A stretch of DNA of 64,000 nucleotides from Ottelia alismoides. Taxonomy: Eukaryota; Streptophyta; Magnoliopsida; Alismatales; Hydrocharitaceae. Location: the NCBI GenBank assembly GCA_037367405.1, contig JAZKJV010010614.1, positions 411,294 to 475,293 on the forward strand, in the 5' to 3' direction. A model generated the notes under the pieces. It searched no databases. It worked only from the letters and a program-made list of their open reading frames with translations, and was not told the DNA's origin. The position numbers and the translations under genes were made by a program. Every line of letters begins with the position of its first letter. The stretch's first letter is position 1. Below, piece by piece: positions 24,480-36,700 of this stretch.

Positions 24480-25440
24480 GGCTATTGGTTGAAAGATTTC
24501 CGATCTCCGAGGGATAAATCCTTCCTTGTGCACCCATTACATTTACTTAAAAGAAGATACCAAGCCGTTCCGCGAGTTTCAAAGAAGACACAGTTCAAAC
24601 TTGTGGGATGTTGTTATGATTGAGATTATCCCATCTCATTCATAACAACCTCTACTTCTTGGATGAGATGTGGGATTCATTAACCCCATCAATCTCATTC
24701 ATAACAATCTCTACTTCTTGGATGAGATGCAGGCTTCATTTGTCCCATCAATCTCATTCATAGCAACCTCTACTTATTGGATGAGATGTGGGCTTCATTT
24801 ATCCCATCTCTAACTCGAAGAGGGTGAGTCCCTTGCATGTCGTGTTGAAAAAGTTAGGGATTACAATCATGAAGAATGATAAAGGAGAAGAGATAGTGAC
24901 CAGAGTTCCTACATCATGGTGTGTATGTGTTGATTACAGATGCTTGAACTTAGTGACCAAGAAGAACCATTTCCTGCTTCCCTTCATCGACCAAATCGTT
25001 GAATGATTTACCGTGAAGGAGTACTTCTACTTATTTGATAGATACTCTAGGTATAATCAGGTTGCAATCGCCCTAGAAGATCAAGAGGAAACCACCTTCA
25101 CTTGTCCATTCGGTACGTATGCCTTCCGCAGGATGCCATTCGGCTTATGCAATGCTCTTGCAACCTTTCAAAGGTGCATGTTGGCAGTATTTTTAGAGAT
25201 GATTGGTAGTTTTCTCGGGTATTTATGGATGATTTCTTGATCTACAACGATAGATTTGATCAATGTTTATCATATTTAGATTGAGCCTGAAGAGATGTTG
25301 TGAAGTCAACTTGGTTCTCTCATGGGAGAATAGCCATATTATGGTAACTGAGGGAATTGTGCTAGGCCATGTCATCTCAAAGCGTAGCATGGAGGTTGAT
25401 CTCGCGAAGGTGGAAGTCATTTCTTAACTTGAGCCACTGA
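24480..25440 (+). pseudogene. pol: Reverse transcriptase of element D
   Basis: Recognisable pieces in order are GFIYPISNSKRVSPLHVV, the VCVDYRCLN block, FLLPFIDQIVE, the TTFTCPFGTYAFRRMPFGLC block and, after a one-base frame change, FMDDFLIY near 25222. The first catalytic Asp block reads LFDRYSRYNQVAI, and the FMDD box keeps both Asp residues. The 59-bp repeat, several stops and frame changes inactivate it. Block spacing fits the usual Ty3/gypsy RT. Confidence 0.85.
24633..24809 (+). repeat. 59-bp tandem repeat, three copies, within RT
   Basis: Units start at 24633, 24692 and 24751 with exactly 59-base spacing and few differences. The third copy runs into normal RT text (GFIYPISNSKRVSP). 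Since 59 is not a multiple of three, the duplication breaks the frame. Confidence 0.9.
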
Positions 25441-26036
25441 CAAATTTGAAGCAAGTCCCGTCATTTTTGGGGCATGTTGGTTTTTATCATCAATTTATAA
25501 AGGATTTCAATAAAATTTCCCGACTGCTAACTAAGCTTCTATGGAAGGAGGCAGATTTTGTTGTAGATGCCAGAGTCCTCCGAGCCTTTAATAAGTGGAA
25601 AGACGTAATCACTCATTCCCCTATCCTTCAACGGCTAGATTGGTCTCTTCCATTCGAGGTCATGACAGATGCTTCAGGCTATGCTATTGGAGACTTTCTA
25701 CAATAACAGAGAGATCATATTCCATTTGCTATTCACTATGCCAAGAGAACACTTAATGAGGCTCAGATGAATTACACTATCATGGAAAAAGAGTTGCTAG
25801 CCGTCGTTTTTGCCCTGGAGAAGTTCAGATCTCATTTTCTTGTGTCTAAGGTAATTGTGTACATAGACTATTCTGCCATCAGATACTTGTAAGACAAGAA
25901 GGATGCCAAACCATGGTTGACCAGATGGATCCTTTTGCTCTAGGAATTCGATCTGGAAATTCATGATAAACATGGCATTAAAAATGTGTTGGCAGACCAT
26001 TTGTCAAGATTACCAGAGCTAGGCACTCCTGAGTAG
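25441..26036 (+). pseudogene. pol: RNase H domain of element D
   Basis: The connection block (SFLGHVGFYHQFIKDF) is followed by RNase H. The acidic residues can be seen in VMTDASGYAIG (about 25660), TIMEKELLAVVFALEKF, VYIDYSAIRYL and VLADHLSRLPE. Three in-frame TAG codons occur (after DFLQ, RYL and LL), all plausibly from CAG. Apart from these the frame is open for about 195 residues, the best preserved part of D. Confidence 0.8.
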
Positions 26037-27363
26037 GGCCTAATTCCAATCACTCAAACCTTTCAAGATGAGGCAATTCTGTAAGTCACCTCTCTCCCTT
26101 GGTTTGCTGATATTGTGAACTATCTTGTGTACAAGATAACTCCACAATATTAGCCAAAGCTGAAGGTCGACAAATTCCTGTCAGTTATTCATTTCTTTTA
26201 GTGGGAGGATCTATTTCTCGTCCGTGAGGGGGCCATTTGCATCTGGAGGAGGTGCATTCCTCAAGAGGAAGTGCGGAGTGTCATCGAGCATTGCTACACT
26301 CGAGAATTAGGTGGAAACCACTCTAGAAGACGTATGGTAGCAAAAGTATTGCAATGTGGCCTCTGGTGGCCAACCTTATTCAAAAGATGCAGAAGACTTT
26401 GTGAAGAAATGCATTGACTATCAGAAAATTGGTGGACCAATTGGAATGAGAGACACAATGCTCCTAAGTTATATTCAGATTTCATATGTGTTCGATGAAT
26501 GGGGAATTAACTTCGTGGGCCCATTTCCAAACAGTCAGGGGTATGAATATATTTTGCTTGTTGTCGACTATGTGAGTCATTGAGTGGAGGCTATCCCTAC
26601 CTGAGTCGTCGACAGTCGCACCACCTGTCAGTTTCTAAGAGAAAACATCATTTCATGGTTTGGGATCCCCAAAATTCTCATATCAGATAGGGGTAGCCAT
26701 TTCATAAATATGGGGTTAAGAAGCTGACTCAAGAATATTGCATAGGATATCGAGTAATCTCTCTATACCACCTACAATATAATGGCTTGGCAGAATGTTT
26801 GAATAGGGAAATCAAGACGATTCTCTAGAAACTTGTACATACAGACAGAAAGAACTGGTCGCAATTGCTTGACTCACTTCTATGGGCATATCGAACAATG
26901 TATAAGTCTCTTCTGGGAATGTCCCTACCGCCTGGTGTACAGCAAGCCATGTCATTTGCCTGTCAAGTTGATTCACAAATCTTTATAGGTTATTAACATC
27001 TGCAATTTGGACCATGAAAGTAGCCAAGAACAGAAAAGCAGATTTGAACAGACTTCTCGAGTTCCGTAACTATGCATATGACAATAGTCTTATGTACAAT
27101 GAGAAGGTCAAGAAGTGGCATGACAAGCACATCTGCTGCAAGACCTTCGAGAAAGGTCAGAAAGTCTGGTTATTTGATGCAAAGTTAAAACTTTTCCCAA
27201 GGAAGTTGAAAAGCAAGTGGACAGGACCATTTGTAGTGAAGCATGTCCAACACAAGGGAAGCATAGTCATATCTGGACTATCAACTGACGCACAACCTTT
27301 CGTCATCAACGGATAGCTTCTGAAGTTGTACCTCAAGCATGATACCTTCATGTCTGTGGTTGT
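26037..27363 (+). pseudogene. pol: Integrase of element D, 3' end cut by E
   Basis: The zinc-binding region reads GGNHSRRRMVAKVLQ and later FVKKCIDYQKIGG, where the second Cys of the usual C-x-x-C is Tyr. The core starts WGINFVGPFPNS: the first catalytic Asp (GID) is Asn. ILISDRGSHF keeps the second Asp and NGLAECLNREIK keeps the Glu. The C-terminal domain ends VWLFDAKLKLFPRKLKSKW then TGPFVV and VING. About eight stops or frameshifts are present. The frame is cut at 27363 by the LTR of E. Confidence 0.8.
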
Positions 27364-30300
27364 TGATGAATCCATAATTCATCTACTTTATAAGGACCTC
27401 TTAGCAAAATCTCTTAATTAATTAACTAATTAAACCCCTTAATAAAAATATATAACAATAAATAAGTATGTTGAAATTAGGGTTAAAATGTTGTAAAGAA
27501 ATAACCTTATTTTTGACCTAATTTGATATTATTATTTTATGTGCAAATAATCATTATTTTAACCTAATTCTTTTCATAAATTATTCTTTAATTAATTAAC
27601 TCACTTGCATATAGAATTAAAATCTATAAAAAGAACAAAATCAAAAGAAATAAAAAATATCTGACATTGTATATTTTGTACATATTTTCTCTTTGTTGTT
27701 TTTATTTTATCATTTTCTAACTTTTAAAAAATCCATAATAATTAGATTAAGTATGTATATAACGTGTATAAATTAATCTACTTGTTAAAATAAAATTTAA
27801 AATAACAAATCACAAAAGGCAGAAATTCGGTATTTTATCATATATAGAGTACCTCTAAAATTATTTTGTACAGTTGATCTCTTTTGATTTTAGGTCCTTC
27901 ACAAAAGTTGTAGATCTCGTCGAGACGAGCAACTTTTGTGTTGATCACTTTTTCATTTGACTTCATTTACTATTTATTTTGATTTTCCTTAATTTTATTT
28001 TTTATTTTTACTTTTCTAATTTTTTTTATTTATTTTACTTTCTACTTTACTTGTTCTATTTTAATTTTATTTATTTTATATCCCCTTTATTTAGTTTTTA
28101 TTTTCTATTTCCCTCCCTATTTCTTTTCATACTTCTCATCCCTCTCTCTTCTTTCTCTCTCCTCTCTCTTCCTTCTCTCTCCAGACCTCCCCAGGTCGCG
28201 TGCTTTGCACGTCACCACGCACGCCTCCCTCTCTCTCCTAGGCACATGCCTCGCATATGCCTCACCATGCCTCTCTCTCCTCACGTGTGTTGTACGTGCT
28301 CCGTGCCTGCTCTCCTCATCCTCTACAACGGTCGTGCCTCCTTGCCCCCGGTGCATGCGGTCGTTGCACCATCTCTGACCGTTACGAGGCCCTTCCCCTC
28401 TTGTGTATAACTCCCCCATCAGCCTCCTCCTCCTATTTATCCTCTACATCTCCCTCCTCATCGAGCCATCTGCCATTATAAGACCAAGTGAGGGAGCTCT
28501 AGGATGGTACGTGCCCTGACTTAGAACAATCTCTTTGTGTCCAGGCTTGATCCGATGAGAACCTCCTCATCGTTGCAGCCCACAACAGTGCAGCTGCTCT
28601 GCTCAATCACCACCGTGATCTTGAGCAACCACCGAATCTCCACACTGAGCTTCTCCCTAGACAACCATCCTCTAGGATCACCTCCAGGTTTCCTTGATGT
28701 TTTTTCTCTGTCACTGATCCCACTTGCCCCACTTCCTCTCCTCTCTGTTTCATCCTCCTCATCGACAACCTTGACATGCTGCTGGCCTTCACCCCTCTAA
28801 TCCATATGCTTGTCCTTCTACCTTGCATACCCTCCACCTTTGGCCTCGCTAATGCCGAAGCTAAGGCTCCAGAACCCACATCCTGCCTCGACGGATCTAC
28901 GCCCACCCAATTCTTTCTTGCTCCTGCTAACCTTTTAGGTTTGGCAAACCCACTGTTGATCGCTCCACAGGTTGTTTAAAGCATGGCACAACCCCACCGC
29001 CTCTGAGTGATTCCACCGCCATCAGTCGTTTCTTTCGTTGCACTCTACTTCATGACTGCTCGCCTCAATCAGGTGACCCCGGGCGTGTATTGCCTGCTCC
29101 ACCACTTCATCATCGCCGACCACCTCGAACCACCATCAGGCACCTAACACCCCTCAGTCTCTCCCCTCAGCCTACAACAACCGTTGGATCAAATTTTAGC
29201 CCTTGATCTAATGGTCAACAAGCCGCCACGTGAATCACTCAAGCCTCGATCCACGCCTAACGATTTGGGTGATCCGAGCCTCCACTAGCGCAACACATGG
29301 AGCTTTGGTTAGCCCGAGGAATAGTCCTACATCCAAGCCTCAGAGGAATGTAAGAGGCATGTGAAGGTGTGGTAAATTGCAACCAAACCCACATGTTTTC
29401 AGAAAATCACTCCAGGGTCCCCGCCTCCAGATGCATGTGAGGAGAACATGCCCACCATGAAAAATTTGTAGAGACACCTTGATGACTTTTAATAATTACA
29501 GATAAGTCCTCTAGGGGTTGATTTGAGAAGAAAACTATTATTATTACATTTTAGCCCCTAATATTTAATTTCATCATATATTTATCATTTGGAGTCCTAT
29601 TTTAGCGCACAATATGTCGTTTTAAAGCTTATTATGTGCTCTATCATTTTATATGCTTTATGGACTTATTTAAAGCTTATTATAGTGATTATTTAAGGAT
29701 ATCTGATTACTTATGCAGGTTGATTATTGACATATTTGAGCTACCTTATGTTGAGGAAATTAATGATCTATTTTGCAGGGATTCTAGTGAAGATTTTAAT
29801 TTGATCAATCCTCTTGTGATTATTGAGGATTGTTTGTTGAGGATTTAATTTCTGCTGGGGACTCAATTGTGGAAATTTTATCATATTAATTCTATTTGAT
29901 AACTGATCTTACTCTTTGAGAATAAAATCCATGCATGGATTTATTGAACAATAAATATCTGCATTATTTTCCTGGATTAATTGATGATCGTTTTGAGGAA
30001 TAAATCACAATAAAAATCAGGATAAAATATCTTGAGGCTATTTCATTGATTTCTGAGCCTCATAGATTAATTAGTTAAGCATGCAGATTGGATTCACTTT
30101 GACCAATTTTTCTTGATTACATTTCTGTTGATCTGTGATTAATTTTTGAGGAATAGTTGACTCATTCAATTGAGGATTGAATTTATAATCATAGATCCCA
30201 TGCTTAATTGTCTTCTCTGTTTATTTTGCATCGCATTTTTGTCAAACTTCTTTTCATTTATTTTCATTTTATTTCCCAACAAAGATATTAACTTAGCACT

Positions 30301-30487
30301 AAATTAATTATTTAAATAAATTTAAAACCATGCAACTAAAAATCATCGTTCCCTATGTTCGACCTGTGTATACTTACCAAGTAAAAATTCTCCACAACAT
30401 TCAATGATTGTGATTTTTGATAGATTATTTTTTGGCTTCCTATGCTACAATTTAAAATTATTAAGTGAGATAGAAAATAACTCATCA
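27364..30487 (+). mobile_element. 5' LTR of element E (about 3.1 kb)
   Basis: It starts TGATGAAT-5 nt-ATTCATC, a terminal palindrome also found in A, and ends CTCATCA two bases before the PBS. It carries the GTTGTAGATCT stem-loop (27900-27940), a pyrimidine-rich block (27979-28190), a GC-rich block (28190-29460) and a TATAAGA at 28477. The open frames at 28000-29000 are compositional artefacts with no family signature. Confidence 0.75.
27900..27940 (+). repeat. LTR stem-loop containing GTTGTAGATCTCGT
   Basis: Arms CACAAAAGTTG and CAACTTTTGTG pair. Inside, CTCGT pairs with ACGAG around a CGAG loop, with TAGAT as a bulge. Equivalent stem-loops are at 43131-43171 and 52386-52426 (minus) in A, where the outer pairs differ. 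D keeps only the GTACATGAAATTGTAGAT part. Confidence 0.75.
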
Positions 30488-30489
30488 AA

Positions 30490-30507
30490 TGGCACCATTG
30501 CCGAGGA
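30490..30507 (+). promoter_or_regulatory. tRNA-Asp-type PBS of element E
   Basis: TGGCACCATTGCCGAGGA differs in a few positions from TGGCGCCGTTGCCGGGGA, the common Athila/Tat PBS complementary to tRNA-Asp. It lies two bases after the LTR end. Confidence 0.85.
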
Positions 30508-31836
30508 ACGACGTATTTTTAGGGTTTTAGATTAATTTCTTTAATTGATTTTTACGAAATTAATTTTTGTATCATTTTTTCTTTCATGTTATTTTCTTTT
30601 GCATTTTATTTTTTTCATTTGCATCTCTCTCACTATAGATACTAACCTCATTTTCTCTCTTCACAGATAACTCAGAGAGATTTTTGGATACAAATTCAAG
30701 GGCCTGTGAAGAAAATTGAATTTTATATTTTTGTGAGAGAGAGCATAGATTAGATTATATTTTTGCATCATTATTTCTAGGGTCTCTCTGAACCCTAAGT
30801 TTTGCAATAATTTGGACTGGACATTTTGTGGTGTGTCGGGTCTATTTCTACCCCTTCTGTACGTTGGGACACCACTTGAGTGGAGTAGATGTTAGGTGCA
30901 CATATGCTAGCTCAAATTCATTTTTGATTGTACTCATAGTTTTTAAGCCATACATTTTTCACTAACTATACACACTATAGATCATTCAACCCAGCCAAAT
31001 TTCTAAAATAAATTCTCCCCCTAATAGAACTATCTATTTAGGGCGTTTTCATCTGTGCATATCATTTAGTGTAAATTTTAATTCCTTGTATTGCATCCTA
31101 CATGAAGAACGTGAGGAATCACTGTAAATCTTCTTATTAGCATGCATCATTGATTTAAATACTTGCATCGGTTTTCTTAATCCTCTACCTCGATTTTACA
31201 ACTTAGGAATTAAAGGAATTGGGACTGCTCGTTAGGCGTGATTTTCCTGTGCTCACATAATACTTAAGTGATAACCCTAATCTAAAATTGGGACAGTTAA
31301 CCAAGGTGACTATATATAAAATTGACATAAAATTAACCATTGTGTTTGGTGGAGAGAAACCCACTCATTGTTTGAAAGGACAAAAATCACACACTTAGGG
31401 TAGAGCCAAAACTTGGAGGCTTCATTCTGACTATTGAATTTAAAAACGACTAGCTACTTCTCAGTGAGAGAAATACGGTCTCCCTTAGCAAATTGGGGGG
31501 TTAGAGGACAACATGTAAGGAAGCCTCATAAAGTAATACAGGTAGCCGTTCTATGGTCCGTACTTACACCCATACTAGCTAAAAGTAGGTGCAACTAGCC
31601 GTACGAATTCAGGCCAGTCATTGTGACACTCTCCTGAACCTAAAGCTCTACTTAATCTGCTCAAAGATTATTTTATCACTAAATTAAAATTGAAAAGATA
31701 AGCGCTCGAACTCTAATGTACCTTCACAAGTGTTGAGTGGTGAATCTAGGGGTTTGAATTGTGTTTGATTCGTGTGTTTATTCTCTATCCTTTGACTCGA
31801 ACCTCCATGCTCTTATCAATCCTCTTGATATCGGAG
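30508..31836 (+). other. Leader of element E
   Basis: This is non-coding. The part at 31480-31640 (TACTTCTCAGTGAGAGAAAT, then the text around GTCCGTACTTACACCC) matches the leader of A at 48480-48665 in reverse. The first 500 bases are T-rich. Retention in A, which lacks pol, suggests cis-acting RNA signals. Confidence 0.6.
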
Positions 31837-33970
31837 ATGGATTTCTCTGGGGATTTTTATTTGGATCTTGAGGGCACTTCTCGGAACCCCTTAGATTTTA
31901 TGTCTCCTCATATTTGAGATGACCCTCTTCTCGAATCCACCTAGTCTTTGGATGACCCTCTTCCCAAGTCTCCTTTAGAGTTCAGTCAATCCCAGACTAA
32001 ATCTCTCTTCAACTCTCCTCCTACCAAAGAAACTTTTATCTTCGGTAGAACTCCTAAACCTTCTAGCAATGTATCTAACCCAGACATATTTGCATCTGAA
32101 TATGAAAAGGAATTCAAGATGCCTCCCAAGAAGAACCCTGGTGAAGACGAGGACAATGACCCACTATGTGCACTTCTGGCTAGGGTTACCACAGCCGAGC
32201 AGCACAATGCAATGCTTAGAGCTCAGATGGTAGAACTACAACAAGGAGAAACTACTATGGAAGAAACATACCTCCCTGAAATAGATGAAGACTATAACTG
32301 GTTGAGACCTGTACCCCTGATGATGTGTTCGAAAACAAACCACATTTCCTCACGCTGCTACCTAAGTTCAGAGGGAACAATCATGAAGAACCATATGCCT
32401 TTCTTCGAGACATTAAGCTAGTATGTGACAACCTTTCCCACCCTAGGGTTAGTCAAGACTACATAAGGGTGAGAGTTGTCCCCTTAGCCTTGACTAATAA
32501 GGTGGCTTATTAGCTAAAAAATCTAGCGGAAGTGGTCACCACATGGTCTACCTTCAAGACTCTATTTTTTAGAGAAATTCGACCCAGTAAGTAGAATTAA
32601 CCAAATGAATATCAAGCTCACAAGCTCCACCCATCTCCCTAACGAACCATTCTATGAGACCTAGAAGAGGTTTATACTAATACAGAAATGCCCAGGGCAT
32701 GGCATAAGCAAGATGATGTTTGTCTAGAGTCTTGTTAGTGAGTTCAACCCTGAGACACAAGGGTTATTGAGTGCTTTTTGTGGAGGAAGCTACATGGGAT
32801 GTAACGAGGACACGGTTTACAAAGTGTTCAAGAAATTAGTAGAATCAAGCTGGGAACAGACCACAAGTCGAGCCTACACCACTAGCTCCCTCTCACTCTT
32901 ATCTAAGGAGGGAGCCAAGGGGAATGTGAACAATCTGTCGACTGACCAAAATGCAGATATGGTAATAACATCTGACAAGCTAACTGTAGTCGAACAGATT
33001 TATAAGAAGGTGGACGAACTCCATAAATCAATTGATATGAAGAAACTAGCCAAACTGCCCAAGCAGATAGAAGAACTGGATGATAAAGTATCTAGGATCC
33101 ATATACCTGTCCTGACTACACCCTCTGCCCCCATTCATCAAATTCACTACATTCAGGGGCAAGGGATAGGGAAACAGAGCCACTAGGGGGAGACCAAGTC
33201 TTTTCCCAACAAACCGAAGAAACCCATGCATAAATAGTTTACAAGGAACCTCCACAAGTCATAGAGATAAATGGAGTATGGTATAATTTGGATCCGGTCA
33301 ACCAACCAGAACCCAACTCTACTCCAAACCCTCGTCCGCCACATTCTCATCCTGGCTATCAACCTTTTCAGCGGCAGCACCATTAGTTCCAGTAGTACCG
33401 TACGGGTTATCAGAACCCGAAGCCACAATAGCAGCAACAGTACCAGTGCCAGGGCCAGCAGGGCCAAAACCATCAGACCTAGCACAGACAAGTCCAGGGC
33501 TCGTCGTCTTCGGTCTCTCTCGAACTCCAACGAGTGCTGTATGAACTTTACGACATGAGAGTTGATATTAATCAACTCTCCAGGTTGAGAGATGAGTGCA
33601 CTGCACCCCAAACTACCATTCCATCTCAAGTCCAAGCTAACTCAAATAATCTTGGACACAAAGATCAGGTATCAATCTCATAATATTCTTTACCTGGATA
33701 CGAGATCTTTTCGCATGACAACACCACTCATATTTCTCTTAGGAGTGAAAGACCGTAACCATGCATGATTGAGCTAAGGAATGCGGTGACATAGCCCCAA
33801 TGTCCACACATATGCATACATCTGGAGAAGAGGAGGAGGAGAGACCACCAACCCCCACACCAGAGCACCATAACAACTCAGAATCAAGCGAGTCTGAAGC
33901 AGATGAGGAAGACTTACCGCAATAGCAACACCTCCCACATCCACAAGCTTCATTTTCTTTTCCAGTTCAA
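31837..33970 (+). pseudogene. gag: gag of element E, broken
   Basis: The first in-frame ATG is at 31837 (MDFSGDFYLDLEGTSRNPLD). Two stops (TGA, TAG) follow before the longer open piece from about 31948. That piece has a Ser/Pro-rich stretch, KMPPKKNPGEDEDNDPL, then a coiled-coil-like LLARVTTAEQHNAMLRAQM. After a frameshift come PHFLTLLPKFRGNNHEEPYAF and the TWSTFKTLFFREI piece, the Athila-type capsid start. Further pieces lie at 32767-33183. The tail (33271-33980) is Gln/Ser-rich with many frame changes. No zinc knuckle is seen. Confidence 0.7.
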
Positions 33971-34046
33971 GTCAGAGTCCTAGTGTCAATGTCAGTCCGA
34001 GTCATGTACAGACATACATTTTCAATAAAAGTGATCATCCAGTTCC

Positions 34047-34688
34047 TTGTCATCATCATTCAATCCCTTTCCCCCATTCCCTAATAGCTGGAAAGAAGAA
34101 AAACCTAAAAAAACAAAAAAAGAAGAGATGGTCCATATTTATAGAGAAAACATTAAGGTCACGTTATCACTGGATGATATGATAGAAAGAGATCCGGCTT
34201 TTATAAAATACCTTAAGGTGAGATGCACACCAATAGGGGTCAACAAAAAGAACTCAAGCCGAGCAAAGAAGCATATACTCTCCATAGCTACATCTAGTTT
34301 AATCAGAAATGAGCTTCCAAGGAAGAAGAGAGACATGGGTGCACTCTTTGTGACTTGTCAGATTAATGAAATCAAGTTTGCTAGAGCTCTACTAGACAAT
34401 GGTTCCTCTATCAATCTCATGCCCACCACACTTTATGAACATCTTAATTTGGTACATCTTAGGAATTCAAGAGTCATACATCAATTTGTTGATACATCAA
34501 CTAAGAGACCCAGAGGCGAGATTAGGAATGTTGTAATCAATATCGAGGGACAGAATTATCTAGTGGATTTCACAGTGCTTGACAAGGATGTCCCTAGGAA
34601 TTGGAAAGATTCGCATATGATCTTAGGGTGGTCCTTAGGACTGCTGGATCTCAATTTAGTTATACCTCAGGAAAAATCCAATTCATAG
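34047..34688 (+). pseudogene. pol: Aspartic protease domain of element E
   Basis: This is a 213-residue open frame. A Lys/Glu-rich start (EEKPKKTKKEE) is followed by TCQINEIKFARALLDNGSSI and NLMPTTLYEHL. The catalytic Asp sits in Asp-Asn-Gly, a form also common in Tat-type elements, while D has Asp-Ser-Gly. The C-terminus reads MILGWSLGLLDLNLVI, where the usual form is ILGRPFL; the fold end is therefore altered. It is the longest open pol piece of E. The start at 34047 is simply the first ATG after a stop. Confidence 0.75.
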
Positions 34689-35380
34689 ATGTTGAACTAG
34701 AAATGAAGCAGACTAGATTCCAAGGACCTAATACAGAATCCAGCACCTAGTTAGGAACTTCTGAGTTAGAGGCAGATTGTATCACAATAACGACAGCTGG
34801 GCCTTGGAGACAGAACCCAACCACAATCAAAAAATCACTCTCATCTAGAGAGGACATTGTCGATCAGATAGTTTGCCATATCATTCAAGAAAACACTCTC
34901 TGTGCATCATTCTACACTCCCAGATATTCAGAGGTCTATCTAGACTTGTCAATCCCATATCTTTTAGGACAATCCCGGAGTGAGGATGACAAGTTGGACG
35001 TTGCGTTTGTCGGTATACGACACATATTTGGCGATCCGACTGTAGAAGACGTTCAGTTGGTGGTAGATGAAGTTACACATGATCCATCCACAGCACAACC
35101 AGATTCAACAGTGATATAGCCAGATTTCTTAGACAATATTGATATACCCGAGCTCAAACGATTACCCAGTACTCTCAAATATGACTTCCTTGTAGGACCT
35201 AAGAGAAAGTTTCTGGTCATCATCAACTAACATTTGACCAAAGAACAAGGAATCCCCCTACTAAGAGTATTAGAGAAAAACTACAAGGCAATAGGCTAGA
35301 GATTATCGGATCTCCAAGGGATTAACCTAGCTCTTTGCTCACACCATATATACCTTGAGGACAATGCTAAATGCTCCCGT
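34689..35380 (+). pseudogene. pol: Protease-RT linker of element E
   Basis: This is an acidic, Thr/Ser-rich spacer in broken frames, with pieces such as EDDKLDVAFVG and PELKRLPSTLKYDFL. The latter is the conserved lead-in to RT (KPLPSHLKYAYL in many Athila/Tat elements). No catalytic function is visible. Confidence 0.5.
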
Positions 35381-36120
35381 GAATTCCAACATAGATTAAA
35401 TATAAATTTACAAAAAGTGGTTAAGACTGAGATAGAAAATGGTATGGAGCAGGGTTCATTTATCCCTTCTTAGACTCCAAGTGAGTGCCACTTTTACACA
35501 TAGTCCCCAAGAAGTCAGGGCTTCATATTGTTACCAAAGAGGAGAGAGAGGAGATCACAACACGAGTACCCACTTCGTGTCACGTCTGTATGGATTGCAA
35601 ATGTTTGGATGCTGAGACTAAAAAGGATCACTTCCCACTGCCATTTATTGGTCAGATTTTGGAAAGATTGGTAGAAAGAGAATACTTTTTCTTTCTAGAT
35701 GGGTACTTGGGCTACGATCAAGTAGCCATCATCCTTGATGACCAAGAAAAGACAACATTCACTTGTCCCTTCGGTACTTACACCTTCAAGCGCATGACTT
35801 TCGGGCTATGTAACGCCCATGGCACTTTTCAGTGGTGCATGATTGCAGTATTTTGCCGAAATGGCTGGAGATTTTTTGGAAGTATTTATGAATGACTTCT
35901 TAGTCCATGGTGATTCATTCAATGATTGTCTCACACACCTGGACCAAGTCCTCGAGAAATGTAGGGAGGTTAATCTAGTGCTCTCCTAGGAGAAAAGTCA
36001 TTTCATAGTAAAGGTGGGAATCATGTGGGGCACGTCATCTCCAAGAAGAGAATGGAGGTTGACCCAGCCAAGGTAGATGTGATCAAGAAACTCAAGCCAC
36101 CAACCAACGTCAAATAAGTA
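35381..36120 (+). pseudogene. pol: Reverse transcriptase of element E
   Basis: Blocks in order are VVKTEIENGMEQGSFIPS, TRVPTSCHVCMDCKCLD, LPFIGQILERL, FLDGYLGYDQVAI (first catalytic Asp present) and TTFTCPFGTYTFKRMTFGLC. After a frame change comes EVFMNDFLVHGD. The FMDD box is FMND: the first Asp of the pair is Asn, from GAT to AAT, which alone should abolish polymerase activity. Stops and at least two frameshifts are also present. Confidence 0.85.
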
Positions 36121-36700
36121 CGGTCTTTTATAAGGCATGTAGGATTTTATCAAAGATTGATTAAGTATTTTCCAAAAATTGCCCTACCATTGACCGAACT
36201 CTTAGGGAAAGACACTGAGTACATTGTAGATCATAGGTGTCTTGAGGCCTTCGAGCAGCTAAAAAAGAAGATAATGGAATCTTCCATCCTGCAAGCCCAT
36301 GACTGATGTCTTACCTTTACGATCATTACTGATGCCTCTGATTTTGTAGACAGGGCTATTCTAGGACATAGGAGAGATTGAGTCCCTTATGTTATTCACT
36401 ACGCAAGAAAGGTTTTGGATCCGACCCTGAGAAATCATACGGTGACAGAAACGGAAATGCTTGATGTAGTCTTTTCCTTAGAAAAATTCAGATTTGTACT
36501 TCTAGGACCTAAGGTGATAGTGTATACAGATCATTCAGCCATCCCATACTTAATGATAAAGAAAGACACAAAGTTACATCTTCTCATATGCATACTTCTA
36601 CTCCAGGAATTTGATTTGGAGGTCAAAGATTAGCCTGGAAAGAAGAATGTGGTGGCTGACCATTTATCCCGGATCGAACAAGATAAAACCTCTGATTCAG
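36121..36700 (+). pseudogene. pol: RNase H domain of element E
   Basis: After the connection block (SFIRHVGFYQRLIKYF) come [47 protein letters not shown] and NVVADHLSRIE. All four acidic positions are recognisable. Stops (for instance after LGHRRD) and one frameshift near 36650 break it. Confidence 0.8.

Larger units (their letters stand above)
14903..27363 (+). mobile_element. Element D: Athila/Tat-type gag-pol retrotransposon, broken
   Basis: The order is 5' LTR, tRNA-Asp-type PBS, leader, gag, protease, acidic linker, RT, RNase H, integrase: the Ty3/gypsy order. Each domain is recognisable but carries stops and frameshifts. The element stops at 27363, within the last codons of pol, where the LTR of E begins. 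E therefore looks inserted in D, but the rest of D (3' UTR and 3' LTR) is not seen in the window. There is no chromodomain, as expected for this branch. Confidence 0.8.

Noticed and set aside
27979..28410. 143-residue plus-strand frame with a Phe/Tyr-rich start
   Set aside because: It comes from the T-rich tract of the E LTR upstream of its TATA box. The apparent membrane segment is compositional.
28001..28900. Env-like or host gene in the E LTR
   Set aside because: Frames are short, proline/serine-rich and unsupported; the segment sits between a proven LTR start and the PBS.
33183..33635. 150-residue minus-strand frame with a Leu-rich segment
   Set aside because: Antisense to the Gln/Ser-rich tail of E gag; the Leu run is the reverse reading of CAG-type codons.
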